DNA of 64,000 nt from Melanopsichium pennsylvanicum (lineage: Eukaryota; Basidiomycota; Ustilaginomycetes; Ustilaginales): contig OAPG01000005.1 in the NCBI GenBank assembly GCA_900208305.1, forward strand, positions 434,001 through 498,000, read 5' to 3'. Every line of letters starts with the position of its first letter. The first letter of the stretch is position 1. Shown piece after piece: positions 18,303 to 29,940 of this stretch. The notes under the pieces were generated by a model, which saw only the letters and a list, made by a program, of their open reading frames with translations, searched no databases and was not told the origin of the DNA. Both the position numbers and the translations under genes were made by a program.

Positions 18303-20459
18303 TTAGTTGATTGGAAGGGAAGTGCATCCAATGTTGACAAGACCATCCTGGGTCACGTTGGTGCAGCATACTGGCGACGACTTGCAGATACTCTGAAGCG
18401 AGATACCAAGAACAGGAATCTGCTGGCAGTTCAATCCAATGTCACCAGCGATCGAGTTGAAGCCAAGCAAGCTCGCGAGGGTCTTCTTCTTGCCTTCATC
18501 GTGAACCACCTGGCTACAGCATTGAGCGGAACCCACCGAGCATTGACCGTTGTTGTTGTGTTCCGAAGCCTCACGAGGGCGGGGACGCTGGCCACGGCCA
18601 TCTACAGAGGGAGTACGCTTGGCCATGGCTTCGTCCTCCTCAGCTGCCCAACGCTTGACGAAGCTCTTGAGCAAATCCTTGTTACCAACGGGAACAGAGA
18701 TACCGCTCATTGCCTGACCAAGGAAGGCAGAGGGGTCCACACCAGCATCACGCTTGGGGGTGACGTGTTCGGCGGTGCCGGAAAGGGCATCAACGTGGTG
18801 GGTGGCATCACCGGTGTTAGTCTTGTCCAAAGCCTGCTGCAAAGAGTCGATCGTGTACTGCAACGTTTCGTATTGCTTTACATCCATCGCTCGGCGGGAG
18901 TGCGCGCTGTTGACAATATCGGAGAGAGCAGAGAGGGAGGCTTGAGCAGGAGCTACTTGGTTGACGTTATTGATATCTTTGGTCTCACCTCGTCGAGTCT
19001 TTTGTTCGCTAACCACCTGCGAGAGGGCAGCAGCAACAACTTGGACCGGAACCACCTGGTTGTCGTTGTTCACATCGCTTCCGCGCTTGGTGGCGTGCTG
19101 GCCGTTAGCTACCTGTGAAAGGGCGGCAAGGGTGGCCTCGATGGGAAGGACCTGGTTGGAGTTGTCGACAACATTATCGCGCTTGTTGGCCTTCTGCGAG
19201 TTGAGGACTTGAGAGAGAGCGGCAAGGGTAGCTTGGACGGGGATTACCTGGTTAGTGTTGTCAACAACGTTGTCGCCACGCTTGGTAGCAGACTGAACGT
19301 TCTCGACCTGAGAGAGGAGAGCAGCGGTCGCCTGGATGGGAAGAATCTGGTTGGTGTTCTTGACAACGTGGTTGTGCTCGAACTCGGGAGCCTTGCGCTT
19401 CTCGGCGGACTGACTGTTAAGCACCTGGGAAAGGCCAGCGATGGTGGCCTGGATGGGGACGACCTGGTTGGTGTTGTCGACTACGTGGCCAGCCTCGTGC
19501 TCCCAGCGCTTACCGCCGGCGGACTGGAGGTTGGCAACCTGGGAGAGAAGAGCAGCGGTCAGCTGAATGGGGAGAACCTGGTTGGTGTTCTCAACAACAT
19601 TGTCGCGCTTAGAACCAGCAGACTGGAGGTTGGCAACCTGCGAGAGGAGAGCGGCAGTAACCTGAATCGGGAGCACTTGGTTGGTGTTCTCGACATCAGA
19701 ATCGAACTCGGGGGCCTTGCGCTTGGTGGCGTGCTGACCGTTGGCAACAGCCGAGAGTGCAGCAAGAGTAGCCTCGATGGGGACAAATTGAGCGCTGTTG
19801 TCGACATCGACGGATCGCTCAGCCTTCTGGATGTTGGCAACCTGGGAGAGAGCGGCAAGGGTGGCCTGAATGGGAAGGACCTGGTTAGTGTTGTCGACGA
19901 CGTTGTCGCGCTTGCTGGCCTTCTGCGAGTTGAGGACTTGAGAGAGAGCGGCGAGGGTAGCTTGGATGGGGATAACCTGGTTAGTGTTGTCAACAACATT
20001 ATCGCCGCGCTTAGCAGCGGATTTCTGGCCGTTGGCAACAGAAGAAAGAGCAGCGAGGGTAGCCTCGATAGGTAGGATCTGGTTGTTGTTCTTGACAATG
20101 TTGTCACGCTTGGCAGTGGCCTTCTGCTCGTTCAGGACTTGGGAGAGCGCGGCGATCGTGGCTTCGATGGGAAGGGTTTGGGACGAGTTGTCGACATCAG
20201 TGCTGCGCTTAGAAGCCTTCTGCTCGTTGAGAACAGATGAAAGAGCAGCTATAGTGCCCTGGATGGGAACAAATTGGGCGCTGTTGTCGACCTTGACGGA
20301 TCGCTCAACGTGCTGGCCGTTGCCAACTTGGGAGAGAAGAGCACCAGTGAGCTGGACGGGGACAACCTGGTTGGAGTTGTCTACGACGGAGCCGGCAATG
20401 ACGGGGCCGGTGAAGGCAGAGACAGCCGCGACGGCAGCAAGGAATTGAAGGTACTTCAT
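18303..20459 (-). CDS. hum3: Repellent-repeat/class I hydrophobin preproprotein (Hum3-like)
   Basis: The 718-residue secreted protein starts with a signal peptide (MKYLQFLAAVAAVSAFTGPVIAG). Fifteen imperfect repeats of about 31-38 residues follow, of the type DNVVDNTNQVLPIQATLAAL, most ending in KR or RR, the recognition site of the Golgi protease Kex2; cleavage would release short amphipathic peptides like U. maydis Rep1 repellents. After a spacer with three more KR sites the C-terminus is a class I hydrophobin: C-x6-CC-x29-C-x13-C-x5-CC-x12-C, eight cysteines. This repeat-plus-hydrophobin mosaic is the architecture of U. maydis Hum3, reported to act with Rsp1 in plant colonisation. It is a single exon; the ATG follows an in-frame upstream extension that would bury the signal peptide. 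Peptides likely coat aerial hyphae. Confidence 0.92.
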   Translation of the reverse strand: MKYLQFLAAVAAVSAFTGPVIAGSVVDNSNQVVPVQLTGALLSQVGNGQHVERSVKVDNSAQFVPIQGTIAALSSVLNEQKASKRSTDVDNSSQTLPIEATIAALSQVLNEQKATAKRDNIVKNNNQILPIEATLAALSSVANGQKSAAKRGDNVVDNTNQVIPIQATLAALSQVLNSQKASKRDNVVDNTNQVLPIQATLAALSQVANIQKAERSVDVDNSAQFVPIEATLAALSAVANGQHATKRKAPEFDSDVENTNQVLPIQVTAALLSQVANLQSAGSKRDNVVENTNQVLPIQLTAALLSQVANLQSAGGKRWEHEAGHVVDNTNQVVPIQATIAGLSQVLNSQSAEKRKAPEFEHNHVVKNTNQILPIQATAALLSQVENVQSATKRGDNVVDNTNQVIPVQATLAALSQVLNSQKANKRDNVVDNSNQVLPIEATLAALSQVANGQHATKRGSDVNNDNQVVPVQVVAAALSQVVSEQKTRRGETKDINNVNQVAPAQASLSALSDIVNSAHSRRAMDVKQYETLQYTIDSLQQALDKTNTGDATHHVDALSGTAEHVTPKRDAGVDPSAFLGQAMSGISVPVGNKDLLKSFVKRWAAEEDEAMAKRTPSVDGRGQRPRPREASEHNNNGQCSVGSAQCCSQVVHDEGKKKTLASLLGFNSIAGDIGLNCQQIPVLGISLQSICKSSPVCCTNVTQDGLVNIGCTSLPIN
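18890..20400 (-). repeat. Tandem repeats coding for the 15 repellent-like peptides
   Basis: At DNA level the repeats have a period of about 93-117 bp and many copies are nearly identical. Copies 8 and 9 (about 19500-19690) differ by a few bases, and the two-copy block 5-6 closely matches block 12-13. Two copies (1 and 6) end in ERS instead of KR. Copies 7 and 10 carry a KAPEF insert. Such arrays commonly change copy number by unequal recombination. Confidence 0.85.
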
Positions 20460-23400
20460 TGTTGTAGTGAGTAGAGAGGGTTGGGATTGGAAGACACAGT
20501 TGTCGTTGGCAAAGAGCGTAGAAGTAACGTTGGCGGAGATGTTGGGCTTATTAGGGAAAAGGGGCAGCAAAGGGAGGGTAGGAGCAGCAGGAGGAACGGG
20601 ACGATGTGAGGAAGGGAGAAGTAGCTTGAAGTTGCGATAGTGAAGGTAGCTAATTAGTGCAACGTTATATATCTTTCAAGACAGGGCGGACGGACACGCG
20701 AGGCGGTTTGGAATGCGTCCAAAGCAGAGTCTGTAGCGAGAAAATGACTGTCCGAGTTACACTGAAAGTGAATCAAAACACTGCAGGTACGGTGAGTGAG
20801 CAAGAATTGACGTGGTAGGGGCTTGTTTTGGATGAGTATCGAAGCAGTAGAGAGAGGGCAACAGGTTTGAGGCACTCGCCGCATTCGCTTAGGAGCCGAC
20901 GTTGAGCGAGGTTCCTCGCAGGCATGTTTGCGGGCGGGACAGATCACATCCAAGAACAGGAGCGAAGATTTACGGGAGAGAAGGGTCGAGTGGACATAGG
21001 GATGGCCTGCAGTCATTCTGCGAAGACAAAGACGTGCAGAGGATTCCAAGGCAGCAGGCGGGTGCATTGCTGAATATGATGGCGGTCGGAGTGCAGAGAA
21101 TGAGAGGGGACCAAAGAAGGGAGAAAGGAACGCGTATGAACATCAATTCTGGAGGCGCACACGTATGCCTCTCTCTGGGCATCGACATCGAGTTGCGCAA
21201 GCGGAATGATCCATTGAGTTATGTCTTGTGAGCCAAATCCCGAGAACAATTGGCGCTTAAGCCCTCGCAAGATTCCCATTCTATTCCTGTCCCTTCCTCG
21301 CAGCCGAGAAAATACCATCATGCACACTTCCTTCTACGGAAGACGACGTAGGATTGTTATGCCAAGAGGTTGATGATGCGATTCCGAGAAGGAAGTACAT
21401 CATGATACGTCGTTGAAATTTTTACGTTTGCAACTTGCAAAACAGACGAATCCTCGGCCGCACCGAAGCATCTTCGCGGGGGCAGTCCACATTCTCTCTC
21501 TGCCATGCTCTAGCCGCCACGCTATGCTGAAGAAACAGTATTGGCTGCCGCATCTGTCAAGAGTGCTGAGTTGCATGAATGTACAACTAGGTCTGCGAGA
21601 GAGGGTATGACGTCGTTTTGACACTCTCAGGAATACAGCGGCTTTCCGAGCATTTGAAAGGGTAAGCCAAGCGACATTTTAGGGACAAAGGATTAAGGTG
21701 CAGCTCTGCGAAGCAAGGTCGATAATCGGGTGGTATTGGGCAAGCGAGGGAACACGTAACAGCCAGCAGAGTCAGGAAGGGAAGCAGAGGCCAAAGATGG
21801 CGACGAGCATGTCGGAGTAAATTTTTAAGCTTTGGCTGCATGGAGATGGCGCAGACACAGGGGCCGAGGGGCAGAGTACGACAAGCGTGTACAACACAGG
21901 TCCAAGATTTCAACCACCGTCACGCTTGTGTGTATGGATAAATGCCGAGAAAAAAGACGCATCGGTCATATTGCGATAGCCAGATGGCAACATAAACTTT
22001 GCGTGGCCTTTCACGGCAAACGAATGCAGCTGTTACGGGCAAACAAGTGACTGAAACGCGGATATTGCGAACCGTTTCTTCAGAAGATGTGGATGGGATC
22101 AAGTTTGGTTGCGTCGAAGAGAGAGGGTCGATCATGCCAAGCTTGACAGGTTTGGTTTGAAAATAGGGCGGGAAAATTTTCTGCGCTCTACTGCTCGAGA
22201 TAAGGCAAGGAGAGGTGCTCGTAGCTATGGCTGAGACGGGCCAAGTCTGGAACAAAGACAAGGTAAAGCAAATAACGGGCTCTTACGTAGGAATCGGAGA
22301 GAAGTGTGCATGAGTAGGAATGCAGACGTAGCTAGCCTCGCAAGCGCCTCTTGACGTTTCTTGACAGGTTGGCTCGACTGAGCTAAGCCAGCACGGACAG
22401 GCAGACATGTGAGATCACAATGCAAAGCGGTCTTTCAATACTGAACAAATGTTGTTGTTGTGATGCTGCTGTTCACCTTTTGACAGCAAAGGAGAGTTTG
22501 GAATGAAAGCAGAGGGTCGCGGGCTGCAAGAGTGGAATGCAAGCCCAATTCCTCAGAAAGTGTACCTTTCTTTTTCGAATTCAAATTTTAGCCCGCTGCA
22601 CATGAGCAGTGAAGAGCTGCGATATGCGCCTCGTGCCAACCGACACTGCACGTCAAAATCCGCCGATCTGTCTCACTGTCACTCGGCAACTGACTTGGAC
22701 GCTGCTGACCTTTGCCAGCCTCAATGCAGCTATAATCGACTCATTCGATCCCTCCTTGTTTACCAGCATTGCGTGAGTCGACACGGCCCATCTTCGGAGC
22801 GCATCCGAGTAACCAACATGTCAACTCGCTAGTCTATCTTTGCTGATCAAGAGATCGGCGGATCGAATCGTTCAGGACCGCCCGAAGTAAAGTTGCGATT
22901 GTGCTCTCAGGATGAATAGAGGAGGGTGAGCACAGAATTCGATGGGGTATGATGCCGGCGGAACAGGTCAGACGTGAGCTCCTGATGGGCAATTTGTATG
23001 ACCCCACGTTTTAGCTTAAAGGGATGAAGATCACATCACGATTGGTCCAAAATGTAATCCCATATCCTAGGCGTACCAAATGCAGCGTAGTCCTCGTTGT
23101 GATGTGGTTGCGAGCTCTGAGAAGCGAAGCTGCTGTAGATGCCTGATGCTATGAATGATGGTCGCCAGTCAGGTGTGTGTCTGCGAATTCAGCTGTCGAA
23201 CGTGTATTTGATGGAGCACAGTAGTAACATTCAAGACTGCAGCGTTTTGTGGCTTTGGGCTCTGTGCCCGTGTCGCTCTGATCGTGAACCCTCGCTTCGG
23301 TATGTGGAATGCAGGCGTTGAGTTTCAAGCACCGTCACGTCAAACAAGGCGGAGGAAAATAATGCCAGCACAGAAATTGTTTTGCTTGAATGCTGTTCTA

Positions 23401-25264
23401 CATTTTCATTTCACCAGCCCAGCTGGTAAGAGAACGTTCAATTTGCGATTCGCGTGCAAGATCACGGATCACAGATGTGACCAGTCACAGGCTTCTGGTC
23501 AGAGCGCGAATGCAATGAAACGATTCCCGATCTGGCTTCGATAGTAGCCAATCAGCAGCCACGCTCGCCACAGCCCGCCAAAGCTGGGCCAGCCTCATCA
23601 TTGGTCAGCGACCGATAAATCGGGGACTCGATTCCGCATGATGATCTTTCCCACCCTCTTGTGATCCGTCAGCATCATGGGCAAATTAGATGTGAGGAAT
23701 GTTGAGCTGTAATCATGCCACTTCTACCTGGTGCGCAAGCAGCTGATTGATGGCGATATCGTCGTTGCGGCTTCATTCCGGTTGGGAGCTTTGAAATTAA
23801 GAGGGTGCCAAGTTGCTCTGTTCATACCAGCTATGTTCGACGGAAGCATCCGAGATTGAACGGCGTTGTTCCGACTTTCTCTTGGCTTTTCTCGCTGTTT
23901 GCGCCACTTCGGTGCTCGATGTCATTGTTGGACAATTGCTGAGTTTTATGGCTCTCCAGCAGCTGCAGCATTTTCATTGTTAGACAGCATGGTAGAGGTG
24001 GCAGAGATAATTCGGAATTCTATAGCGAGATCTTCGCGGTCATGTGACTCAAACGAAGACGATTCATTTAGCCTCGAATTGGTCGGCTGTTCGGTAGGAA
24101 GCAGGTGATTGTCGAAGTATGAGCCTTTTTGGTCACTTTTCACGCCAGATTTTCTGCATTGCATTCTTTCTCTGGACCAAAAAAAAAATTGTGGAAAGTA
24201 CAGCTCCAACTCGGTAATTGTCGGTGCAACCATTTTTGCCCCAGTTGAAGACGTAGCAATATCTACAGCCATGGACAGCATTCTTGACTTTGGCCGTGCT
24301 GTTCCTTTCAGTCGTACTTCATCTTCATTCGAGAGAGCTGTAAGAACGCGTTCAAATTCGGGTCCCGAACAAGCCCATGACTGAGACACGCGAACAACTT
24401 CGGCATGCCTCTTTAGTTGTCTTTACCCGCTCTCTCCCCCGTTCTCTGCATCATGTCGGGAAGCGTATCACGCAGGGCGGCGTCGAGGCTACGGCCGTGT
24501 AGCAGAGGTGACAGTGACCGTTCCGAATAAAATCACCCTATCATGCCCATGTCTTGCCTGACTGTTCTGCATTCGGCGTGAGAACAATGGCTGACGTGGG
24601 ACTATCCAAAACTCGCTGAGACACGCCGTCCTCGCTAGTCCACTCCCATCACCACTCACCCCGTCGAGAATCAGACCATTTTCGACGAACCCTATTGAAG
24701 GCTGAAAACACATCTTGCCCACGTCGGGTCATCCGATTCCGTGCGAACTTTCCGCATCAAGTCGCAAGCCATCGGTCATCGCCATGATGCAAACTTGTTG
24801 ATAACTCACGCCACTTCTCAAGCCTCTTATTCTCAGACCAGTGTCATTGTCTTTTGTTTGAAAGCCACACATACGAAACCCAAACGGCCAAGCACGAAGA
24901 GAACTAAGAGAAAGATGCAGGAGAAAAAGTAGAATATGCGTACATTGGTCGGATGGGGGAATCTTTATGAGCACAGAATCGTAGAACAAGAAGCTACGTG
25001 GATACCACGCGCCACCTAGCTCAACGATCCTCGGAGTTCCTTTTTGGTCCGCACTTCGCACGAGCCACATCGACCTTCTAACCGATATGAGTATGGTAAA
25101 GGCCGCGTGGTCCAAAAGCCAAGTGCGAGAGAATACGTGACATGCGGATGACCCAGTGGTCTTGAGCGAACAACCATCATAACTGAGTCCCAAGGTGTGA
25201 ATCTAAATCAATCTAGTCGCATCACTCGCAACCTCTCAAACGGATTGGAAGGAGAGGATGCTGC
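20460..25264. other. 4.8 kb region without a convincing gene, upstream of the hum3-like gene
   Basis: This region begins with the promoter and leader of the hum3-like gene and ends at the 3' flank of SSB1. The longest frames are 147 codons (23946-24389, minus) and 154 codons (24729-25193, minus); neither has a signal peptide or a motif I recognise. The size is large for this compact genome. It may hold a long developmental promoter, small unrecognised genes or non-coding RNA. Confidence 0.4.
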
Positions 25265-26393
25265 TTAACGACCACCGAAGGCCTTCTGCATGGAGCGCTT
25301 GAGACGGAGCGAAGCACGGCGGTACTCATCGGCCGAAGCATCCTGGACCTCGAGGAGCTCGAGAGCCTTGGTGAGCTCCTGCTCGATCTGAATCTTGGCG
25401 GGGCGCTTAAGATTGGCAGCGGGGCTCGAAATGGTCTCCTCAACGGAGTGCACGTAGGCCTCGAGGTCGTTCTTGGCATCGTGCTTGGCGGTGAAGTCCT
25501 TGTCCGCCTTGGAGAAGGTCTCGGCGTCCTTGATCATCTGCTCGATCTCGTTGGACGAAAGACGGCCGACCGAGTTGGTGATGGTGATGTTAGCCTTGCG
25601 GCCAGTGATCTTCTCCTGGGCGGAAACCTTGAGGAGACCGTTGGCGTCAATCTCGAAAGTGGTGAGGAGCTCGGCCTGACCACGGGGCTGAGGGGGAATA
25701 CCGGTCAGCTCGAACTCACCAAGGAGACGGTTGTCCTTGCACTGAGTTCGCTCACCCTCGTAAACGGGGAAGGTGACCTGGGTCTGGTTGTCCTCGACAG
25801 TGGTGAACACACGGGTCTTGTTGCAAGGAATGGGGGTGTTACGGGGAACGACGACACCGAAGACGTCACCCTGCATGGCGACACCGAGGGAAAGAGGAGC
25901 GACATCGAGGAGGAGGAGGTCAGCGGTCTTGTCGCTGGTCTGGTTGGTGAGAACGGCGGCCTGGACGGCGGCACCGTAAGCGACAGCCTCGTCGGGGTTG
26001 ATCGACTTGTTGAGCTGGCGGCCACCGAAGAATTCGGAAATGAGCGACTGGATCTTGGGGATACGGGTGGAACCACCGACAAGAACAATGTCGTCGACCT
26101 TGTCGGCGGGAATCTTGGAGTCCTTGAGGACCTTGGCGACGGGGTCAATGGTGCCCTTGAAGGCAGCGGCGTTGATCTCCTCGAAACGGGCACGGGTGAT
26201 GTTGGCCTGGAAGTCGACACCCTGGAAGAGGGAGTCAACCTCGACGGTGGTCTGGGTGACCGAGGAGAGAGTGCGCTTAGCACGCTCACAGGCCGAACGG
26301 AGACGACGGGTGGCACGGGCGTCACCAGAGATGTCGAGCTTGTTCTTGCGCTCGAACTCCTTCTTGAAGTGGTCAAGGAGGGCGTTGTCGAAA

Positions 26394-26434
<41 letters not shown>

Positions 26435-27046
26435 GGCGAACACACCACCGGTGATGTTGAGAAGCGAGACATCGAAAGTTCCTCCACCGAGATCGTAGAT
26501 GAGGACGTTCTTCTCGGTCTCGGACTTGGAGTCAAGGCCGTAGGCGATAGCGGCAGCAGTAGGCTCGTTGATGATACGGAGAACGTCGAGACCGGCGATG
26601 GCACCTATGCAGTTGAAAACCATGGATGAAAAAAGAATGTTAGTAAGGCTAGGTCGGGGATAGATCTCGACAAAACATACATCTATATCGCATCTGCTGT
26701 TGCTGCTACTGGTGATGTACGTCTCGAGCCCTCGATCCAAGAGAAGTTCCATCCAGTCGACGAATGCGCTCAGCTAGCCGTTCTTAGTAAAATATTTTTG
26801 CTTCCGCAACGCTGGAGAGCCTCGGAATTAGCATGGAATAAATTTGTATCATCGCTGCGCAGTCGTATCCATGTCCTTTCCATCTTTTTCCCGTTATCAT
26901 TGCCAGCAGCAACAGAAGCGATAGCAGATGTCGAAATTGGTTCAGATTGAAGATCAAAATACGTACCAGCATCCTTGGTGGCGAGACGCTGAGAGTCGTT
27001 GAAGTATGCGGGGACGGTGATGACGGCCTTCTTGACCTCCTTGCCG

Positions 27047-27078
<32 letters not shown>

Positions 27079-27784
27079 GAGGACCATGGAGGAGATCTCC
27101 TGGGGGGAGAACTGCTTGGTCTCACCTAGGTAGGAGACCTCGATGAAGGGGGAGCCGTCCTTGTCGATGACGGTAAAGGGCCAGTGCTGCATATCCTTCT
27201 TGACGTCGGGGTCATCGTATCGGCGACCGATGAGACGCTTGGCGTCAAAGACGGTCTGCTTAGGGTTCATGGCAGCCTGGTTCTTTGCGGCATCTCCGAT
27301 CAGACGCTCGCTCTCGGTGAAAGCGACGTAGGAGGGGGTGGTACGGTTACCCTGGTCGTTGGCGATGATCTCAACGCGCTCGTTGACCCACCAACCAACA
27401 CAAGAGTAGGTGGTACCAAGGTCTGCGTGTACGTAGAGTCAGAGGGTTTGCACAAGTAGTAATCAGGTCAGTCAAACATTGCTCCCTGTTTCAAGTATTG
27501 CCAGAGCATCGCCTCCAAAACTTCGAGAGCCAAGCAAGGATGTCATCAACAGATTTTCGATCACAAACCTTCGCCGAGGCTTTCTGTCCACAGCGCTGCC
27601 TGAGCACTTCGGCTGATGAGTCTGCTGACGTTTGCGACCTTGCATGTTCTTCATTGCGAAGTAATCTCGGTAGACGATGCTGTTGCTGCGGCAGGCATGT
27701 GCAATGCGTAGGATACGTACCAATACCGATGGCGCCCTGGTAGACGGTCTCGTCGACGGGGATAGCGGGAACCTCGCTGGACAT
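25265..27784 (-). CDS. SSB1: Ribosome-associated Hsp70 chaperone, Ssb type
   Basis: Ssb binds nascent chains at the ribosome together with the RAC cochaperone. Exons 27784-27721, 27422-26967 and 26604-25265 join to a 619-residue protein. The actin-like ATPase shows [50 protein letters not shown] and [12 protein letters not shown]; the substrate domain follows from about residue 390. It ends [12 protein letters not shown] with no EEVD tail, as in yeast Ssb, which separates it from cytosolic Ssa. The first intron (298 nt, after codon 21) and the second (362 nt) are long for this group. Strong codon bias fits high expression. It is divergent from MRP4 across about 1 kb. Confidence 0.95.
27461..27555 (-). 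ncRNA. Possible box C/D snoRNA inside SSB1 intron 1
   Basis: In the first SSB1 intron, on the gene strand, a C-box-like TTGATGA (27549-27543; consensus RTGATGA, one mismatch) is followed about 70 nt later by a D box CTGA (27471-27468). The flanks AATC and GATT can pair to form the short terminal stem usual for these RNAs. A GCGATGCT between them could act as an imperfect C' box. I cannot match the sequence before the D box to rRNA, so this stays a guess. Confidence 0.2.
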
Positions 27785-28830
27785 GATGACGAAGTTTTTG
27801 TGATGGGGAGGAGGGAATGGGTGATGGAGAATGGTAGGATGGGAGGATCGCGACAAAGAGTAAAAGTTTCCTCCCGGTCTCTGCTCAAACGTTAGACTGT
27901 TGTGTGATCCGCGAGCGCAAATTTGTTCGAGTGTGGCTAAGGCTGGTTCCTCCAACCTGCAAATCCTAACAGAAACTGTCGCAAACTCGTTGGGCTCACT
28001 CTGACGTTCAGCAGGTTACGACTTCGAACGGGCCAGGACAAGTTTTTCTCCTCTTTCTTCTTTTCTTGAACCTTGGAACCCATCGCAGTCGACTGTTCAC
28101 AGCTGGCCGGCCTCTTGTTAGCTGCTACCCAAGTCTCATACAGCCTTGGATTGCCTTGATTTCTTCTTGGCCAATATTGGATCTAGCAAGATTTCGCCTT
28201 GTGCTACCTCCAACCGAAAGAAAATTTTTTTGGAAGAAACGCCTCGCGCAGTGTGGCTTCGTCCAACCCCAACTGAACTACGAAATTTAAAATTGGCTGG
28301 CTGGGCAGTTGTAGTGATTCAATTTCAAGAGCCTACTAAGCCTTACAAGAAAGCCGCAAACTCAGTCCCTATTTTCTCAATTTATCTGGTGGAGCTTTGA
28401 ATTCAACTTTGCATACGCTTTAAACAAGAAATCTTTCCATATAGAGGTGCTGCGGCACTGGCAAGGTTGGACCCTTCCATAAAAAGTCAGATCTTTTCCG
28501 TGCGAAATTGATCTCGAGATCCGTCTTCCGGTTCCGAGAGTGCTGCTGCTGCTGATGTTAAGAAAAAGAAAGGATTGAAAAATTGGCTAGCAACTTGACG
28601 AAATAATTAGACTACCAATCACAATTCATACTCACACTCACACTCACGCTCATACTCACTAGTCGTGTGTGCCTATGATCAAAGCTCGCAACATCAGCCT
28701 TCGACTTTTCTACTTTTGGCCCAATCTTGTCCAACATCCCTACCTCTTTCTGTCCTCTCCAACCCCGGCAACCCTCTAAAGCCATTCGCCACCGATCAAC
28801 AGCTGATAACGCACACATCTAACGCCAAAC
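27785..28830. promoter_or_regulatory. Divergent promoter region of SSB1 and MRP4
   Basis: About 1 kb between the two divergent start codons. It includes a short ACTCAC repeat at about 28630-28660 and a CT-rich stretch (28661-28790) just before the MRP4 ATG. No gene is seen in it. Confidence 0.5.
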
Positions 28831-29940
28831 ATGGCCAGTCCTATTGCAAGCACGTCGAGGACAACCCTCGCCAGTCTATTGAGGACTTCCACTACCACCA
28901 CTACAAACACCAGCACCGCGTTTCGAGCCACGATTCTCGCACGTGGCCTCTCCAGCGATGTAAACCAGGCCACGTCATCAGATGCCACCGTAGCTGCCGC
29001 CGAGGCAGCCTCCGCTCCGACCGCAGAGACCAACACCAACGATGACGCGCTCGAGAAGCGTCGCCTCAAGCGTACCGTCATGAACCAGCTTTCCAACCTC
29101 GGCAGCACACAGACCCGCGTCAACTCTTTCAGGCCTCATAAACTTCGACTCAACCCTGTCGACGCTCACAAGCTCACCCTTAGCCACCTCGTCGCCTCCA
29201 CCGCCCAGGTCGGTCACTCGCTATCATCGCTCAAAGCCGCCAATCAGCCCTACATCTACGGTCAACGCCATGGTGTTGCCATCTTTGACCTTGAGCGAGC
29301 CACACTTCCGGCACTGCGCAGAGCTGCTTCAGTGGTCAAAGCTGTCGCCGAGCGTGATGGTGTCATCCTCTTCGTCGGCACCCGAACAGGCCAGCAAGCG
29401 GCTGTGCTCGCCGCTACCAAGCGTCTCGCCGGTAACGGTTTTCACGTCACTGCCGAGCGATGGATGCCCGGTGTCATCACCAACGCTCCCAAGCTCCTTG
29501 CATCGGCCATTCTCAAATCCATGGATGACCTCGACCCCACCGGCGCTGCCAACACCAACCGACTTGCCTCCCAGACACTGCAACCCGACCTGGTCGTGGT
29601 TCTCAACCCTGTCGAAAACTCGTTCGCTATCCGCGAGGCAACTCAAGCCAACATTCCCACCATCGCCATTACAGACTCTGACGTCGACCCGAGGTCCGTC
29701 ACGTACCCCATTCCCGCCAACGACGACTCGATCCGCAGCGTCGAATTGATCATTGGCGTTCTTTCAAAGGCAGGAGAGGAGGGTCTCAAGCTTCGCGCCA
29801 AGAAACTCGACGAGGCAGACAAGATCGAGCGCAAGGTCATCAGAACCTTGAAACAGCGTATTGAGGGTGCCAACTTTGACCCTCGATCGCGCTCCGCACC
29901 CATCCGCACCACTCGCAATCCTGAAGAAGAGGATGACTGA
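28831..29940 (+). CDS. MRP4: Mitochondrial small-subunit ribosomal protein uS2m
   Basis: This is the mitochondrial homologue of bacterial ribosomal protein S2. The single-exon protein has 369 residues. The first 45 residues are Ser/Thr/Arg-rich with few acidic residues, as in a matrix targeting peptide. The uS2 core follows: HKLTLSHLVASTAQVGHS, PYIYGQRHGVAIFDLERT-like segment, VILFVGTRTGQQAAV, ERWMPGVITN, PDLVVVLNPVENSFAIREA, IPTIAITDSDVDP and VTYPIPANDDSIRSVELII, all hallmarks of the family. A basic/acidic C-terminal tail ends EEEDD. It is convergent with STE6, 326 bp away. Confidence 0.95.
   Translation: MASPIASTSRTTLASLLRTSTTTTTNTSTAFRATILARGLSSDVNQATSSDATVAAAEAASAPTAETNTNDDALEKRRLKRTVMNQLSNLGSTQTRVNSFRPHKLRLNPVDAHKLTLSHLVASTAQVGHSLSSLKAANQPYIYGQRHGVAIFDLERATLPALRRAASVVKAVAERDGVILFVGTRTGQQAAVLAATKRLAGNGFHVTAERWMPGVITNAPKLLASAILKSMDDLDPTGAANTNRLASQTLQPDLVVVLNPVENSFAIREATQANIPTIAITDSDVDPRSVTYPIPANDDSIRSVELIIGVLSKAGEEGLKLRAKKLDEADKIERKVIRTLKQRIEGANFDPRSRSAPIRTTRNPEEEDD

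Noticed and set aside
18141..20075. Long plus-strand frames opposite the repellent gene (325 and 288 codons)
   Set aside because: They follow the repeat period of the true gene on the minus strand and have no signal peptide or domain.
25448..26629. 393-codon plus-strand frame opposite SSB1
   Set aside because: Long antisense frames opposite Hsp70 genes are a known codon-bias artefact. No motif is present.
25265..27784. Cytosolic Ssa-type Hsp70
   Set aside because: The protein ends in KAFGGR without the EEVD tail, and its length and C-terminal sequence match Ssb.
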